A stretch of DNA of 64,000 nucleotides from Gemmataceae bacterium (GTDB lineage Bacteria > Planctomycetota > Planctomycetia > Gemmatales > Gemmataceae). The translations under genes and the position numbers were made by a program. Shown piece after piece: positions 42,501 through 50,280 of this stretch. The stretch is taken from contig JAKEET010000126.1 in the NCBI GenBank assembly GCA_022616435.1, positions 1-64,000 on the forward strand, read 5' to 3'. The notes beneath the pieces are model-generated. The model saw only the letters and a list, made by a program, of their open reading frames with translations. It ran no database searches and was not told the DNA's origin. How positions within the stretch are numbered: position 1 is the first letter of the stretch; every line of letters begins with the position of its first letter.

Positions 42501-42573
42501 GTACGCCGTCACCTTCTACCACGGTTTCCGGGTGGACGTCTTCTCGGGGACGTTTGTCCCGAGCCCGGTTTGA
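39556..42573 (+). CDS. Secreted right-handed beta-helix protein with LExR export motif
   Basis: 1005 residues. A basic N-terminus is followed by LQLESLEDRLAPA (about 22-34), the planctomycete LExRxxPA motif of surface or secreted proteins. Residues 70-760 are parallel beta-helix coils with the recurring words NLIGGT, ARNLIS, GNFIGTD(V/I)(S/T)GT and NGVLI, period about 60-75 residues, about ten copies. HLQNFPVLTSAV and an Ig-like FFAND...YLGVVETTTDALGNASF domain close the helix; the last 110 residues are a separate beta domain. Glycine- and asparagine-rich. It is likely an extracellular structural or carbohydrate-binding protein. An internal 88-base duplication (40498 and 40939) shows recent repeat growth. 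Confidence 0.88.
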   Translation: MFARMPPRSARTSKRRVPYRLQLESLEDRLAPAIFVVDSISDSGDDNPGDGVVTTQGGSGGVTLRAAIEEANAFPGPDVIEFNVSGAATFTPASPYDVIIEALTIDGYTQPGAMPNSNGPGMANNAVWQVILDGSGLPNLDSGLSVNMSSANQQAVIRGLLITGFGAGVALNADDGGHVVEGNYIGVFELEPGTTTRNVFGILVQSSNNRIGGTEPDDPNIIGGNQTEGIHIEETNVTSAGNIVQGNFIGVAADGVSDLGNLVVGVFIRGSDGNLIGGASAAARNLISFNDAGGVVIQAFPTGISADGNLVYGNFIGTDVSGTVAAGNSGNGVLISGGSGNQIGGTHALAGNLISSNGDNGVLISDFHQFDVFGTIDVPAVNNWVQGNFIGTDVTGTLGLGNDGNGVLIRGADNNLIGGVPDESGDPRNLISFNNGNGVFLEPDDFLQQPNGADNNVIQRNFIGTDVSGTVAAGNSANGVLISGGSGNQIGADNLISSNGENGVWILDEDTDLPAVDNRVQGNFIGTDITGTLGLGNGGNGVLISADGNLVGGTAPGARNLISGNFDNGVAIDTGANAVPNGLAPQGAYNHLADNNVVQGNFIGTDITGTLALGNGDNGVLISGSSHNLIGGTTSAARNLISANDDFGVLLTSSEFDSSITAQRNRVEGNFIGTQIDGTSELGNGLSGVRLEERSIYNSIGGAADGAGNVIAYNSRRIRDTGVEVAADSTNNPIRRNSIFANEGLGIDLFEEIGPGVTPNDTNADEDSPDGGNHLQNFPVLTSAVAAPGGTTITGTLHGTPNHTFAIEFFANDVADETGFGEGRTYLGVVETTTDALGNASFTANVAALPAGQDVVTATATDVTLVETEAAIIEPLNDTSEFSLALTAIRVTPPTAIPAPARVFHPFRLVRARIFRGFITLLTRRNFAAPTTIVLRNLPPGVTLLNPTGVTPEGDPFITVNRALRKNRPLRIRVVYANALGRYAVTFYHGFRVDVFSGTFVPSPV

Positions 42574-42583
42574 CAGGCACGCG

Positions 42584-43687
42584 ATGGACACACACAGAAT
42601 GCAAGCAACGGATCTGCTGCAACGCGGCGCGGCCCGTTTCGCCGCCGGAGACCTGGCAGGGGCCCGCGCCGATATTGACGAAGTGCTGCGTCTCGTCCCC
42701 GATCATGCCGAGGCGCTGAACAACCGCGGCGCCGTGCGTCACGCGCTGGCCGACTACGCCGGCGCCGTGGCCGATTTCGACGCGGCCCTGCCGCTGGCGC
42801 CGCCGGCCGCTCGGGCCCAGATCCACAGCAACCGCGCCGCCGCCCGCTTGCAGCTCCGCGATTACACGGGCGCGATCGCCGATATCGACGTCGTTCTCCA
42901 GGTTGGACCGGCCACGGCCCCAGCCTATAACCTGCGCGGCACGGCGCGTTTGGAACAAGCGGATGCCGCCGGCGCCGTGGCGGATTTCGACGAAGCCCTG
43001 CGCTTGAACCCCGCCTATGCCGAGGCCTACTGCAACCGCGGCGCGGCTCGCCAGGCTCAGGACGATCTTGCCAGCGCTCTCGTGGATCTAACCAGGGCGC
43101 TCGACTTGAATCCCCGCCTCGCCCTGGCCTACAGCCGGCGCAGCATCTGCCGCCACAATCAAGGCGACTTTCAAGGCGCCCTGGCCGACGCCGACCTGGC
43201 CCTGCAGCTCGATCGCGGTCCCGCCGAGTTCCATCACAACCGCGGCACGGCCCGGCTCGCCCTGGGCGACTTTAGCGGCGCCAGCGCCGATTTCGACGAG
43301 GCCCTGCGCCTCGACCCCAACCTGTGCGTCGCCTACATCGCCCGCGGCAATGCCAGGTACCACAAGCACGACATGGCCGGCCTGTTCGACTACCGGGCCG
43401 GCTTCAAGGTCAATCCCCAGCTCGCCGCCGCGACGCTGGTCCGCGTCTTCAAGAACGACCTGCGCCGCGACGCCGCCGCCGTGTTCGCCAACTGCGACGA
43501 GCACTTGCAACGCAACCCGGGCGACTTCCTCGCGCTGGTCCGCCGCGGCCTGACGCTGCTGTTGCAACGCCGCGACGCCGAGGCCCAGCAGGACTTTGAC
43601 CTGTTCTTGAAACTCAATCCCAAGGGGCAGACGAATCTCGAGCACATGATCCGCGAGGCGGTGCGCGAACGAGGGCCGTACGAGTAG
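42584..43687 (+). CDS. TPR-repeat protein
   Basis: 367 residues from the ATG at 42584. About eight tetratricopeptide repeats of 33-35 residues fill residues 6-275: GARADIDEVLRLVPDHAEALNNRGAV, GAVADFDEALRLNPAYAEAYCNRGAA and similar. A ninth degenerate block (DEHLQRNPGDFLALVRRGLTLLL) lies near the end. No signal peptide, membrane helix or other domain; it is a cytosolic protein-protein scaffold with unknown partner. It starts 10 bases after the beta-helix gene and may be co-transcribed. Converges on the Rpn gene. Confidence 0.9.
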   Translation: MDTHRMQATDLLQRGAARFAAGDLAGARADIDEVLRLVPDHAEALNNRGAVRHALADYAGAVADFDAALPLAPPAARAQIHSNRAAARLQLRDYTGAIADIDVVLQVGPATAPAYNLRGTARLEQADAAGAVADFDEALRLNPAYAEAYCNRGAARQAQDDLASALVDLTRALDLNPRLALAYSRRSICRHNQGDFQGALADADLALQLDRGPAEFHHNRGTARLALGDFSGASADFDEALRLDPNLCVAYIARGNARYHKHDMAGLFDYRAGFKVNPQLAAATLVRVFKNDLRRDAAAVFANCDEHLQRNPGDFLALVRRGLTLLLQRRDAEAQQDFDLFLKLNPKGQTNLEHMIREAVRERGPYE

Positions 43688-43702
43688 ACGGCGCCGGCCG
43701 GT

Positions 43703-44686
43703 TTACGGCAACGCCCGCCGGAAGTCGTCCAAGCTGGCTGCGGTGCTGAGGGCTCGCTGCAGAGCCAAGAGGGCATCGGCATCGTCAAGGCGCCGAATGC
43801 GCGGCACCAGCTTTTTGCCCGAAGCGCCGAACTTCGACTCCAGGGTCACCGCCAGCGCTTTCCGTAGACCGATGAGCTCGCCGATTCTCTGACCCTTTTC
43901 CATCCCTTTCTCCATCCCCTTTTCCATCCCCTTTTCCATCCCTTTTTCGATCCCGATCCGTTCTCCAGTCGTCACGAATGGCATCTTCTTCTCCTTTTCA
44001 ATCGCCTTGACGTCGTCCCAGAATTTGTCGCCGAGCGCCTTTGGCAACTCCATGATCCAATCGATGAAGCGAAACAGCTCCTGAATGTCGCCGCGTGGCA
44101 GGCCGCGTTCGTACAAGTGGCGTACGATCCGGATCTTCCAGGCTCGGCGGTTTTCCGGATTGCCGCGCGTTTGCTGCGTTTTCAAATGGGCCAGCACGAG
44201 GAGGGCAAACGGGTTTGGATTACGCTCCAAGGCTGCTTCGTCAGCCGCGAAATCCAGCAGCTTCACGGTGGGGAACTCGATCCTCAGCGTCCAACCCCAC
44301 AGGCTCGACCTGTATTCGTGCGGCCGCCATTTCGGATTATCGTCCGCCAGCACCGCCAGGCTGACCACGGTTCGATTATACCGATCGAAGAGCCGGTAGT
44401 TGTAGACGTACATCCGCCGCGCGAACTCCTCATCGCGCTGGCTCTGCACGTCAATGTGGATCAGCACCCAGGTCTCGGCGCCGTCCCTTCGCCAGACCTT
44501 GACGAGTTTATCCACATGCCGCCGGCCCGATTCCGCTTCACGCACCACCTGCTGCAATTCCTTGTCGAGCATCTCGAAGGGGCGCGACCAATCGATGGCC
44601 GCGTGGATGCCGGGAAACAGCAACGCCATGAACGACGGGAAGTAACGGTCGAGCGCTTCCTTCCACGGGCTGTCGAAATCGGTCAT
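43703..44686 (-). CDS. Rpn-family (DUF4351-like) PD-(D/E)XK nuclease/transposase
   Basis: 327 residues. DSPWKEALDRYFPSFMALLFP opens the domain; RRHVDKLVKVWR, WVLIHIDVQSQRDEEFARRMYVYNYRLFDRY and SLAVLAD are the conserved Rpn core, with the catalytic Asp/Glu-x-Gln (HIDVQSQ). Rpn proteins are nuclease-like recombination-promoting factors; planctomycete copies are very numerous. A tandem array of the tetrapeptide GMEK (about residues 248-264; DNA period 12, near 43895-43955) sits before the helical C-terminal part. It overlaps the NifU-like gene by 4 bases. Confidence 0.88.
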   Translation of the reverse strand: MTDFDSPWKEALDRYFPSFMALLFPGIHAAIDWSRPFEMLDKELQQVVREAESGRRHVDKLVKVWRRDGAETWVLIHIDVQSQRDEEFARRMYVYNYRLFDRYNRTVVSLAVLADDNPKWRPHEYRSSLWGWTLRIEFPTVKLLDFAADEAALERNPNPFALLVLAHLKTQQTRGNPENRRAWKIRIVRHLYERGLPRGDIQELFRFIDWIMELPKALGDKFWDDVKAIEKEKKMPFVTTGERIGIEKGMEKGMEKGMEKGMEKGQRIGELIGLRKALAVTLESKFGASGKKLVPRIRRLDDADALLALQRALSTAASLDDFRRALP

Positions 44687-44919
44687 GGCGCCGCCTCGAT
44701 GCCCCGCACCTCCGGCACATGCCGCCGCACCAGGTCTTCCAGCCCCATCACCGCGGCCATGATCGAGCTGGGGCAGTTGCCGCACACGCCGCCCAGGCGA
44801 AGACGGGCGATGCCGTCGGTCACGTCGAGGACTTCGATCTGCGTGCCGTCCATGTCGAGGGCGGGACGGGCGTGCTCGGCCAGGACGGCGGCGACGCGCT
44901 CTTGGAGATTCGTGGACAT
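44683..44919 (-). CDS. NifU-like C-terminal domain (Nfu-type) Fe-S carrier
   Basis: 78 residues. LRLGGVCGNCPSSIMAAVMGLEDLV carries the CxxC that binds a [4Fe-4S] cluster between two subunits, as in NifU C-terminal/Nfu proteins. This short form stands alone, without IscU or HesB domains. It hands Fe-S clusters to target enzymes; IspH at 55837 is one cluster enzyme in the window, but a direct link is not shown. The next gene overlaps by ATGA, an odd pairing with a nuclease-type protein. Confidence 0.9.
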   Translation of the reverse strand: MSTNLQERVAAVLAEHARPALDMDGTQIEVLDVTDGIARLRLGGVCGNCPSSIMAAVMGLEDLVRRHVPEVRGIEAAP

Positions 44920-45051
44920 GGTTGCTCCGACAGCGGCCGACTCCACTCCCGGCCCCCAGGGCTCGCTGCGCTCGCCCTGGGGCTTTGGGGCATTTGACAT
45001 TCCACACTCAATATCCCAAAGTTGCGTGCCCTGGACAAGCGTGGAGATGCG

Positions 45052-46581
45052 ATGGCGTTGCGCGCGTTCTTGCCGACCGATGCCTGGGTGCGCTGGCTGC
45101 TCGTGCCCGCCGCCGCGTTCATCGCCCTGGCCGGCAATGCCAGCTATCTCGCCGACTACTGGCATCACCTCGCGCGCGGCCGCTACATCATCGAACAGGG
45201 CGCCTTGCTCGATCACGACATCTTCACCTACACCGTTGCCGATCGTCCCTTCCAGGATGTCAACTGGCTGTCACAAGTCGTCTATTACCAACTCCACGAG
45301 CTCGGCGGCCTGGAGCTGGTCCGGGTCGTCAACGCCTTCCTGGTGGCGCTCACGCTGGTCTGGCTCATAGCGCTCTGCCGCCGCCTGTCCGGCTCGCTGC
45401 CGGTCGCCCTGGGCGTCGGCATCGCGGTGTTCCTGGGCCTGTGGGACGTCCTGACCATCCGGCCGCAGACATTCTCGCTCCTGCTGTTCGTCGCCATGAT
45501 GGACGTCCTGGAGCGCAGCAAGCGCCGGCCGTGGCTCCTGGCGTTGCCGCCGTTGATGATGGCCCTGTGGCCGAACCTGCACGGCGCATTCCCCGCCGGG
45601 CTGATGTTGCTTGGCTGCTGGTGGCTGGCGTGCGTGCTTGGCGGGTCGGGCGCGCCGAGCTCCGGCGCGCCGAGGTCCGGCGCGCCGCGCTGGACCGCGC
45701 TGGCCTCCCGGCTGGCGGCGCCTACCCTGTGCGTCGTCGCCGCCGCGCTGGCCACGCTGGTCAATCCCTACGGCTGGAACATCTACTTGTACGTCGGTCA
45801 GACCTCGAGCCTCGCCGCAGCGCGCGGCATCGATGAATGGCTGCCGCCGGCGTTCGACCAGCTCAGCGGGCTGGCGTTCTTCGCCTCGCTGCCGGTCATC
45901 GGTGCGCTGGTCGTCCTCGCCTGGAGAAAACGGGGCGTCGCGGTGCTGTCGATCTACGAGCTGGCGCTCATGGTCTGCTTTCTGCCGCTGGCCTGCGGTT
46001 CGGTGCGCATGGTCGCCTGGTGGCTGCTGGTCACGGCGCCAATGGTTGCGCGACGCATTGCCCTCCTGTGGCCGCGAACCATCGACCGCGGCCGGGCGGA
46101 ACCCAACCGCGGCGCGGCGTGCAGCGTGGCGGCGCTGCTCGCGCTTGCCGCGCTCAGTCTGCCCGGCCTGGAGCGCTGGAATCCCCTGCGTGCCCTGCGT
46201 CCCGCCGACACGACCATGGCCGAGCTGGACGCGGCCCAGTCCGTTCTGGCGCGCGACCTGGACAATGGGCGCGTGTTCAGCCGCTTCGAGTGGGGAGAGT
46301 ATCTGAGCTGGGCCGCCCATCCGCACTGGAAGGTCTTCATGGATGGCCGCATCGAGATCTACCCCGACGACGTCTGGCAAGCGTACGCGACGCTGACGTG
46401 CGGTCAGGCGGGCTGGTCCAAGGTCCTGGACGATTACCAGGTGGACGCGCTGCTGCTCGACGCCGACTATCACCGGCGGACGGGATTGTTGCAGCAGGTG
46501 GAGCAATCACATTCCTGGCAACGCGGTCAGCAATTCGGCAGGGCGGTCGTATTCACCCGCGCTCAGCAGTGGGCCGAATGA
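45052..46581 (+). CDS. Polytopic membrane protein, hypothetical
   Basis: 509 residues from the ATG at 45052 (GGAG upstream; a TTG at 45022 is possible). Roughly nine to ten membrane helices lie in residues 12-390, followed by a soluble C-terminal part (SRFEWGEYLSWAAHPHWKVFMDGRIEIYPDDVW) near 410-440. The overall layout resembles GT-C type membrane glycosyltransferases such as DUF2723/PMT-like proteins, with an acidic loop after the first helix (YWHHLARGRYIIEQGALLDHDIFTYT). A small tandem repeat, SGAPSSGAPRSGAPR, breaks a cytoplasmic or lumenal loop near residues 200-215. Function is not recognised with certainty. Confidence 0.7.
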   Translation: MALRAFLPTDAWVRWLLVPAAAFIALAGNASYLADYWHHLARGRYIIEQGALLDHDIFTYTVADRPFQDVNWLSQVVYYQLHELGGLELVRVVNAFLVALTLVWLIALCRRLSGSLPVALGVGIAVFLGLWDVLTIRPQTFSLLLFVAMMDVLERSKRRPWLLALPPLMMALWPNLHGAFPAGLMLLGCWWLACVLGGSGAPSSGAPRSGAPRWTALASRLAAPTLCVVAAALATLVNPYGWNIYLYVGQTSSLAAARGIDEWLPPAFDQLSGLAFFASLPVIGALVVLAWRKRGVAVLSIYELALMVCFLPLACGSVRMVAWWLLVTAPMVARRIALLWPRTIDRGRAEPNRGAACSVAALLALAALSLPGLERWNPLRALRPADTTMAELDAAQSVLARDLDNGRVFSRFEWGEYLSWAAHPHWKVFMDGRIEIYPDDVWQAYATLTCGQAGWSKVLDDYQVDALLLDADYHRRTGLLQQVEQSHSWQRGQQFGRAVVFTRAQQWAE

Positions 46582-46722
46582 AGTCACTGGACCGCGCGCC
46601 GATCCGGACGCCGATGACGAAACTCTTCCATCCTTCACGTCGAACGTTGATATCGTCGAAGCGTCGCCGCGGCATCACTTCCCTTGTACAACGCCTTCTT
46701 GCATCTATCAGGAGATCCGAGG

Positions 46723-47640
46723 GTGTCCGATCAAAGCCGCGAAGGGCTGCTCTACGGCATCGCCGCGTATGGGTTGTGGGGCGTGGTGCCGTTCTATTTC
46801 GCGCCGCTGATGCGCCTGGACGTGGGTCCCGAGGAAATCCTGGCCCATCGCGTGGTCTGGTCGCTGGCGTTGTTGCTGCCGATCGTGAGTCTGGCCGGCC
46901 GCTGGGACCATGTCCGCGCCAGTTTTGCGAAGCCGGCGGTCTTCGGCCTGCTGCTCGCGTCGGCGCTGCTGATCGCGGCCAACTGGCTGGTCTACATCCT
47001 GTGCGTGGCGATGGGGAAAATCGTCCACGCCAGCCTCGGCTACTATCTCACGCCGCTCGTCAGCGTTGTGCTCGGCCGGATCTTCTTCCGGGAACGCTTG
47101 CGGCTCTGGCAGAGCGTCGCCGTGGCCCTGGCGACGGGCGGGGTCGCCTACCTGGTTCTTGCCGCCGACGAGTTTCCGTGGCTGGGGCTGACCCTCGCGT
47201 TCTCGTTCGGCTTTTACGGCCTGGTCCGCAAGCAAGTCCCGGTCGATGGTTTGGTTGGACTGTCGGTCGAGACCCTGCTGCTGGCGCCGGTCGCGCTGGC
47301 GTTCCTGGTCGTCCGGGCTTTGCAAGGATCGCTGGCCTTCGGCACGCAATCGCGCGGCCTGGATGTGCTGATCGCCTGCGGCGGGGTGGTGACTGCCGCC
47401 CCGCTCCTGTGCTTCGGCCAGGCGGCGCGGCGGCTGTCGCTGACCACGCTTGGCTTTCTGCAATTCCTGTCGCCCAGCCTGCAGCTCGTCCTGGCCGTGA
47501 CGTTCTTCGGCGAGCCCTTCACCGCCGAGCGCGGCATCAGTTTCATCCTGATCTGGTCGGCGGTGGCGTTGTTCGCGTTCGATTCCTGGCGCGGACACCG
47601 GCAAACGCACGCGGAGCTCGAACCAGTGACCGAAACGTGA
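46723..47640 (+). CDS. rarD: RarD-type EamA permease
   Basis: 305 residues from a GTG at 46723, with AGGAG upstream. Ten membrane helices in two EamA halves: REGLLYGIAAYGLWGVVPFYFAPLM, ILAHRVVWSLALLLPI, ANWLVYILCVAMGKIVHASLGYYLTPLVSVVLG and FGFYGLVRKQVPVDGLVGLSVETLLL are the RarD signatures. The family covers chloramphenicol-sensitivity protein RarD and related drug/metabolite exporters; its natural substrate is unknown. No neighbour suggests one. Confidence 0.92.
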   Translation: MSDQSREGLLYGIAAYGLWGVVPFYFAPLMRLDVGPEEILAHRVVWSLALLLPIVSLAGRWDHVRASFAKPAVFGLLLASALLIAANWLVYILCVAMGKIVHASLGYYLTPLVSVVLGRIFFRERLRLWQSVAVALATGGVAYLVLAADEFPWLGLTLAFSFGFYGLVRKQVPVDGLVGLSVETLLLAPVALAFLVVRALQGSLAFGTQSRGLDVLIACGGVVTAAPLLCFGQAARRLSLTTLGFLQFLSPSLQLVLAVTFFGEPFTAERGISFILIWSAVALFAFDSWRGHRQTHAELEPVTET

Positions 47641-47652
47641 GCAAGGATGATC

Positions 47653-47700
47653 GCTTGCCGTTTCGCGAGCGCCGGATGCCGCGAGCGCGAAACGGCAAGC
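47653..47700. repeat. Hairpin after rarD
   Basis: 15-base arms GCTTGCCGTTTCGCG and CGCGAAACGGCAAGC, exact complements, loop 18 bases, starting 12 bases after the rarD stop. No T-run follows. It belongs to the same class of gene-end palindromes as the lettered families, but with its own sequence. Confidence 0.85.
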
Positions 47701-47767
47701 CGGCGCCCCTTGTCTCGCCAAACGTCCGCCGCACAATGATTCGATACACACGAGCCGAACCATCCCC

Positions 47768-48952
47768 ATGACAGGTCCCACGATAGGCCCCATGGCCGCC
47801 GGTCCTTCACCATCGCCGCCGCCCCAGAACAAGCGCGCCTGGGCTCCGCGCATCTGGCAGGGCTGCGATTTCTTCGCGTGGATCCGGCTGCTCGCCCGCA
47901 ACCGCTGCGCCGTTCACTGGAAGTGCTGGTACATCGCGCTCACCGTCACGTTCGTCAGCATAATGCACACGCTGTTGCGCTGGGTGCAGGACGCCCTCTA
48001 CGGCCGGGCCATCCGCAAGACGCACATCACCCAGCCGCCGATCTTCATCGTCGGCCACTGGCGCACGGGGACGACGCTGCTCCACGAGCTGATGATCCTC
48101 GACCCGCGGCACGGCTATCCCACGACGTACGAATGCCTCGAGCCGAATCACTTCCTCCTCACCGAACGGCTGGTCACGCGCTGGCTGCATTTCCTGGTCC
48201 CGTCGGAGCGGCCGGTGGACCGCATGAAGGCCGGGTTCGATCGGCCGCAGGAAGACGAGTTCGCGCTGTGCATGATGGGCGAAGGCTCGCCGTACTTGAC
48301 GTGCGCCTTCCCGAACCATCCGCCGCAATGCCAAGAGTATCTCGACCTGCGCGGTCTGCCGGCAAGCAAGGTGAATAGCTGGAAGCGGTCGCTCAAGCAG
48401 TTCCTGAAGCGGATCACGTACAAGACCGGCAAGCGGCTGGTGCTGAAGTCGCCGCCGCACACGGCCCGCATTCAGGTGCTGAAGGAGCTGTTTCCGGACG
48501 CCGTGTTCATCCACATCGTCCGCGATCCGTTCGTGGTGTTTCCGTCGACGATCAAGCTGTGGCGTTACATGTACGAGCGCCACGGCCTGCAGGTTCCCAC
48601 GTTCGCCGGCCTGGAGGAACACATCCTCGACACGTTCGTGCGGATGTACACTCGGCTGGAAGAGGCCAAGCGCGACCTGGACCCGGCGCGTTTCTTTGAG
48701 ATGCGCTACGAAGACCTGGTCCGCGAGCCGGAAGCGCTGCTGCGGCGCGTGTACGATCATTTCGGATGGGGCGGCTGGGAGGAGTATGTGCCGCGACTGC
48801 GCGGCTACCTGGCCAGCGTGAAGGGCTATGAAACGGACAAGTACGAATTGACCCCGGCCCAGCGCGACGCGGTGTCGCGACGCTGGGCGGCGTTCATCGA
48901 ACGCTACGGCTACGACAAGACTGCCGACGTCTTGAAGACTTCAGCAGTTTAA
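47768..48952 (+). CDS. Sulfotransferase family protein
   Basis: 394 residues. The PAPS-binding 5' loop GHWRTGTTLLHELM (about 94-107) and the 3' phosphate motif HIVRDPFVVFPSTI (about 250-263) are both present; KSPPHTARIQVLKELFPDA leads to the latter. ALTVTFVSIMHTLLRW near 57-72 may be a membrane anchor. The enzyme transfers sulfate from PAPS to a sugar, lipid or protein hydroxyl. It fits the planctomycete habit of handling sulfated glycans, but the acceptor is unknown. Confidence 0.9.
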   Translation: MTGPTIGPMAAGPSPSPPPQNKRAWAPRIWQGCDFFAWIRLLARNRCAVHWKCWYIALTVTFVSIMHTLLRWVQDALYGRAIRKTHITQPPIFIVGHWRTGTTLLHELMILDPRHGYPTTYECLEPNHFLLTERLVTRWLHFLVPSERPVDRMKAGFDRPQEDEFALCMMGEGSPYLTCAFPNHPPQCQEYLDLRGLPASKVNSWKRSLKQFLKRITYKTGKRLVLKSPPHTARIQVLKELFPDAVFIHIVRDPFVVFPSTIKLWRYMYERHGLQVPTFAGLEEHILDTFVRMYTRLEEAKRDLDPARFFEMRYEDLVREPEALLRRVYDHFGWGGWEEYVPRLRGYLASVKGYETDKYELTPAQRDAVSRRWAAFIERYGYDKTADVLKTSAV

Positions 48953-48969
48953 ATGACTGTGCGTGATTC

Positions 48970-49025
48970 TGCACCAACCCGACGCGTAAGCGAGGGATCC
49001 CTCGCTTACGCGTCGGGTTGGTGCA
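48970..49025. repeat. Perfect 56-base palindrome between convergent genes
   Basis: Two 28-base arms with no loop, TGCACCAACCCGACGCGTAA onward, centred on GGGATCCC. It starts 17 bases after the sulfotransferase stop and ends 20 bases before the Mpo1-like stop on the other strand, so it can act on both transcripts, as a bidirectional 3' end. No T-runs flank it. Confidence 0.95.
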
Positions 49026-49045
49026 GCGGAACCGTGCCCACTCAT

Positions 49046-49393
49046 TTAGGGGTCGCCGTCCTTCTTCTGCCAGCGCGGCGCGATCGCGACGTACGGCAGC
49101 CCGAGCAGCCGCTTGATGCCGGCCCATTCGCCCATGTCGTTGCCTTCAACCTGGTGGCCGATGAACTGCAGCAGATAGCCGAGGACGAACGCGCCGACGC
49201 CCCAGTGCCACTCGGCGGGGTAGAGGATCACCAGGACGACGCCGATGATCGTCATCGGAATGCCGATCAGGTGAATCCAGAAGCTGAACGGGTGCTGATG
49301 GCGTTCGAGCCAGTTGCGGAGGGCGCGGCGGGCGAAGCGCAACAGCGGGCGGCGCGCCAACGGATCGGACGAGGCGGGCAGTTGCTGGTTCAT
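49046..49393 (-). CDS. Mpo1-like (DUF962) membrane protein
   Basis: 115 residues. Two helices (HLIGIPMTIIGVVLVILY and GVGAFVLGYLLQFIGHQVEGN) with the conserved H-x-P-x-S-F-W-I-H-x2-G-I-P and GHQVEGN elements match the DUF962/Mpo1 family. Yeast Mpo1 is an Fe(II) dioxygenase acting on 2-hydroxy fatty acids; bacterial members may share this. The ATG at 49393 starts MNQQLPASSDP. It lies 1 base from the stop of the DUF4058 gene upstream on the same strand. Confidence 0.88.
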   Translation of the reverse strand: MNQQLPASSDPLARRPLLRFARRALRNWLERHQHPFSFWIHLIGIPMTIIGVVLVILYPAEWHWGVGAFVLGYLLQFIGHQVEGNDMGEWAGIKRLLGLPYVAIAPRWQKKDGDP

Positions 49394-49394
49394 G

Positions 49395-50198
49395 TCAAGA
49401 GGCTGCTTGTCCATTGCCGGGGGGTTGCTCGCGCCAGCGCCGCAGTTGTTCGTCGGCCCAGCCCTGATCGGCGTCGGACAACGCCGGCTGGCACGGTTCG
49501 TGGTATTTGAGCCGCCAATGGTAGCGACCGTCCTGATACGCTTGTTCGACGGCGACTTGCAGGTCGAGCAGCACGTCGGGGTCCGGAGCGACCAATGGCA
49601 CACTGATGCGCGGGAGGCGCTGCCGCAACAGCCGCGGATACAACTCAAAGCGGGCGCGGTGCGGCCAACGATGGACGCAGGTCAGAAACGTAAAGGGCGG
49701 GATTCCTTGCAGACCGGAAGCCGCGATCGGAAACACAGGCTCCCCGTTGCGAAGCAAGTCGATTTCCACGAGATGGCATTCACGATCGAGGATTTCCTGT
49801 TGTTTCTCCAGGTAGCTTCGGCGGCCGTCGCCGCCGGACTTGTTCGTTGGGCTGATGACCTCAATCACCGCCACCAACTTCAGTTCGTTGTAGGCATCGA
49901 GGATCTCGATACGCTTTTGCCGAAGCTCGATCGGGCTGGCCTCGAGAACAACCGCCGCATCCGCATCCGCCACGGCCACGTTGGCTTTGCCCGTGTCGGA
50001 CAATTGTTCAATTCGTACATCGGGAATTCGATACTGCGGTTCTTCTACGACAACTCGCTCTTCAATGCTTGTAATATAACGCGGATCAAGACGAGGCTGG
50101 AGTTGATTGGCAATCACGGGGATGAGTCGCGCATGGAATCCCTCCCAGAGAATCGGGTGTTCCAAGTAAGGATCCATTCCCGGAAACGGCATGCCCAT
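49395..50198 (-). CDS. DUF4058 protein 2
   Basis: 267 residues from the ATG at 50198 (MGMPFPGMDPYLEHP); an ATG two codons later would also serve. LVAVIEVISPTNKSGGDGRRSYLEKQQEIL and CHLVEIDLLRNGEPVF are the conserved core with a probable nuclease-like Glu pair. Residues about 45-75 (IPDVRIEQLSD) contain an Asp equivalent to the Uma2 site. It keeps more of the family sequence than the copy at 33390, which lacks part of the first half. Function unknown. Frame opens upstream to 50288 but the upstream part is unlike any family member. Confidence 0.9.
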   Translation of the reverse strand: MGMPFPGMDPYLEHPILWEGFHARLIPVIANQLQPRLDPRYITSIEERVVVEEPQYRIPDVRIEQLSDTGKANVAVADADAAVVLEASPIELRQKRIEILDAYNELKLVAVIEVISPTNKSGGDGRRSYLEKQQEILDRECHLVEIDLLRNGEPVFPIAASGLQGIPPFTFLTCVHRWPHRARFELYPRLLRQRLPRISVPLVAPDPDVLLDLQVAVEQAYQDGRYHWRLKYHEPCQPALSDADQGWADEQLRRWREQPPGNGQAAS

Positions 50199-50280
50199 GG
50201 CGCACTCAGCACACGAGGGTCCTTGCGGCCTATTATAAAGCGGATCAGGGCTCACCGACACGGAATTCACGGGACAACCG

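Noticed and set aside
40468..42591. 707-codon minus-strand frame opposite the beta-helix gene
   Set aside because: Repetitive Ala/Val/Asp pattern that only mirrors the DNA repeats of the plus-strand gene.
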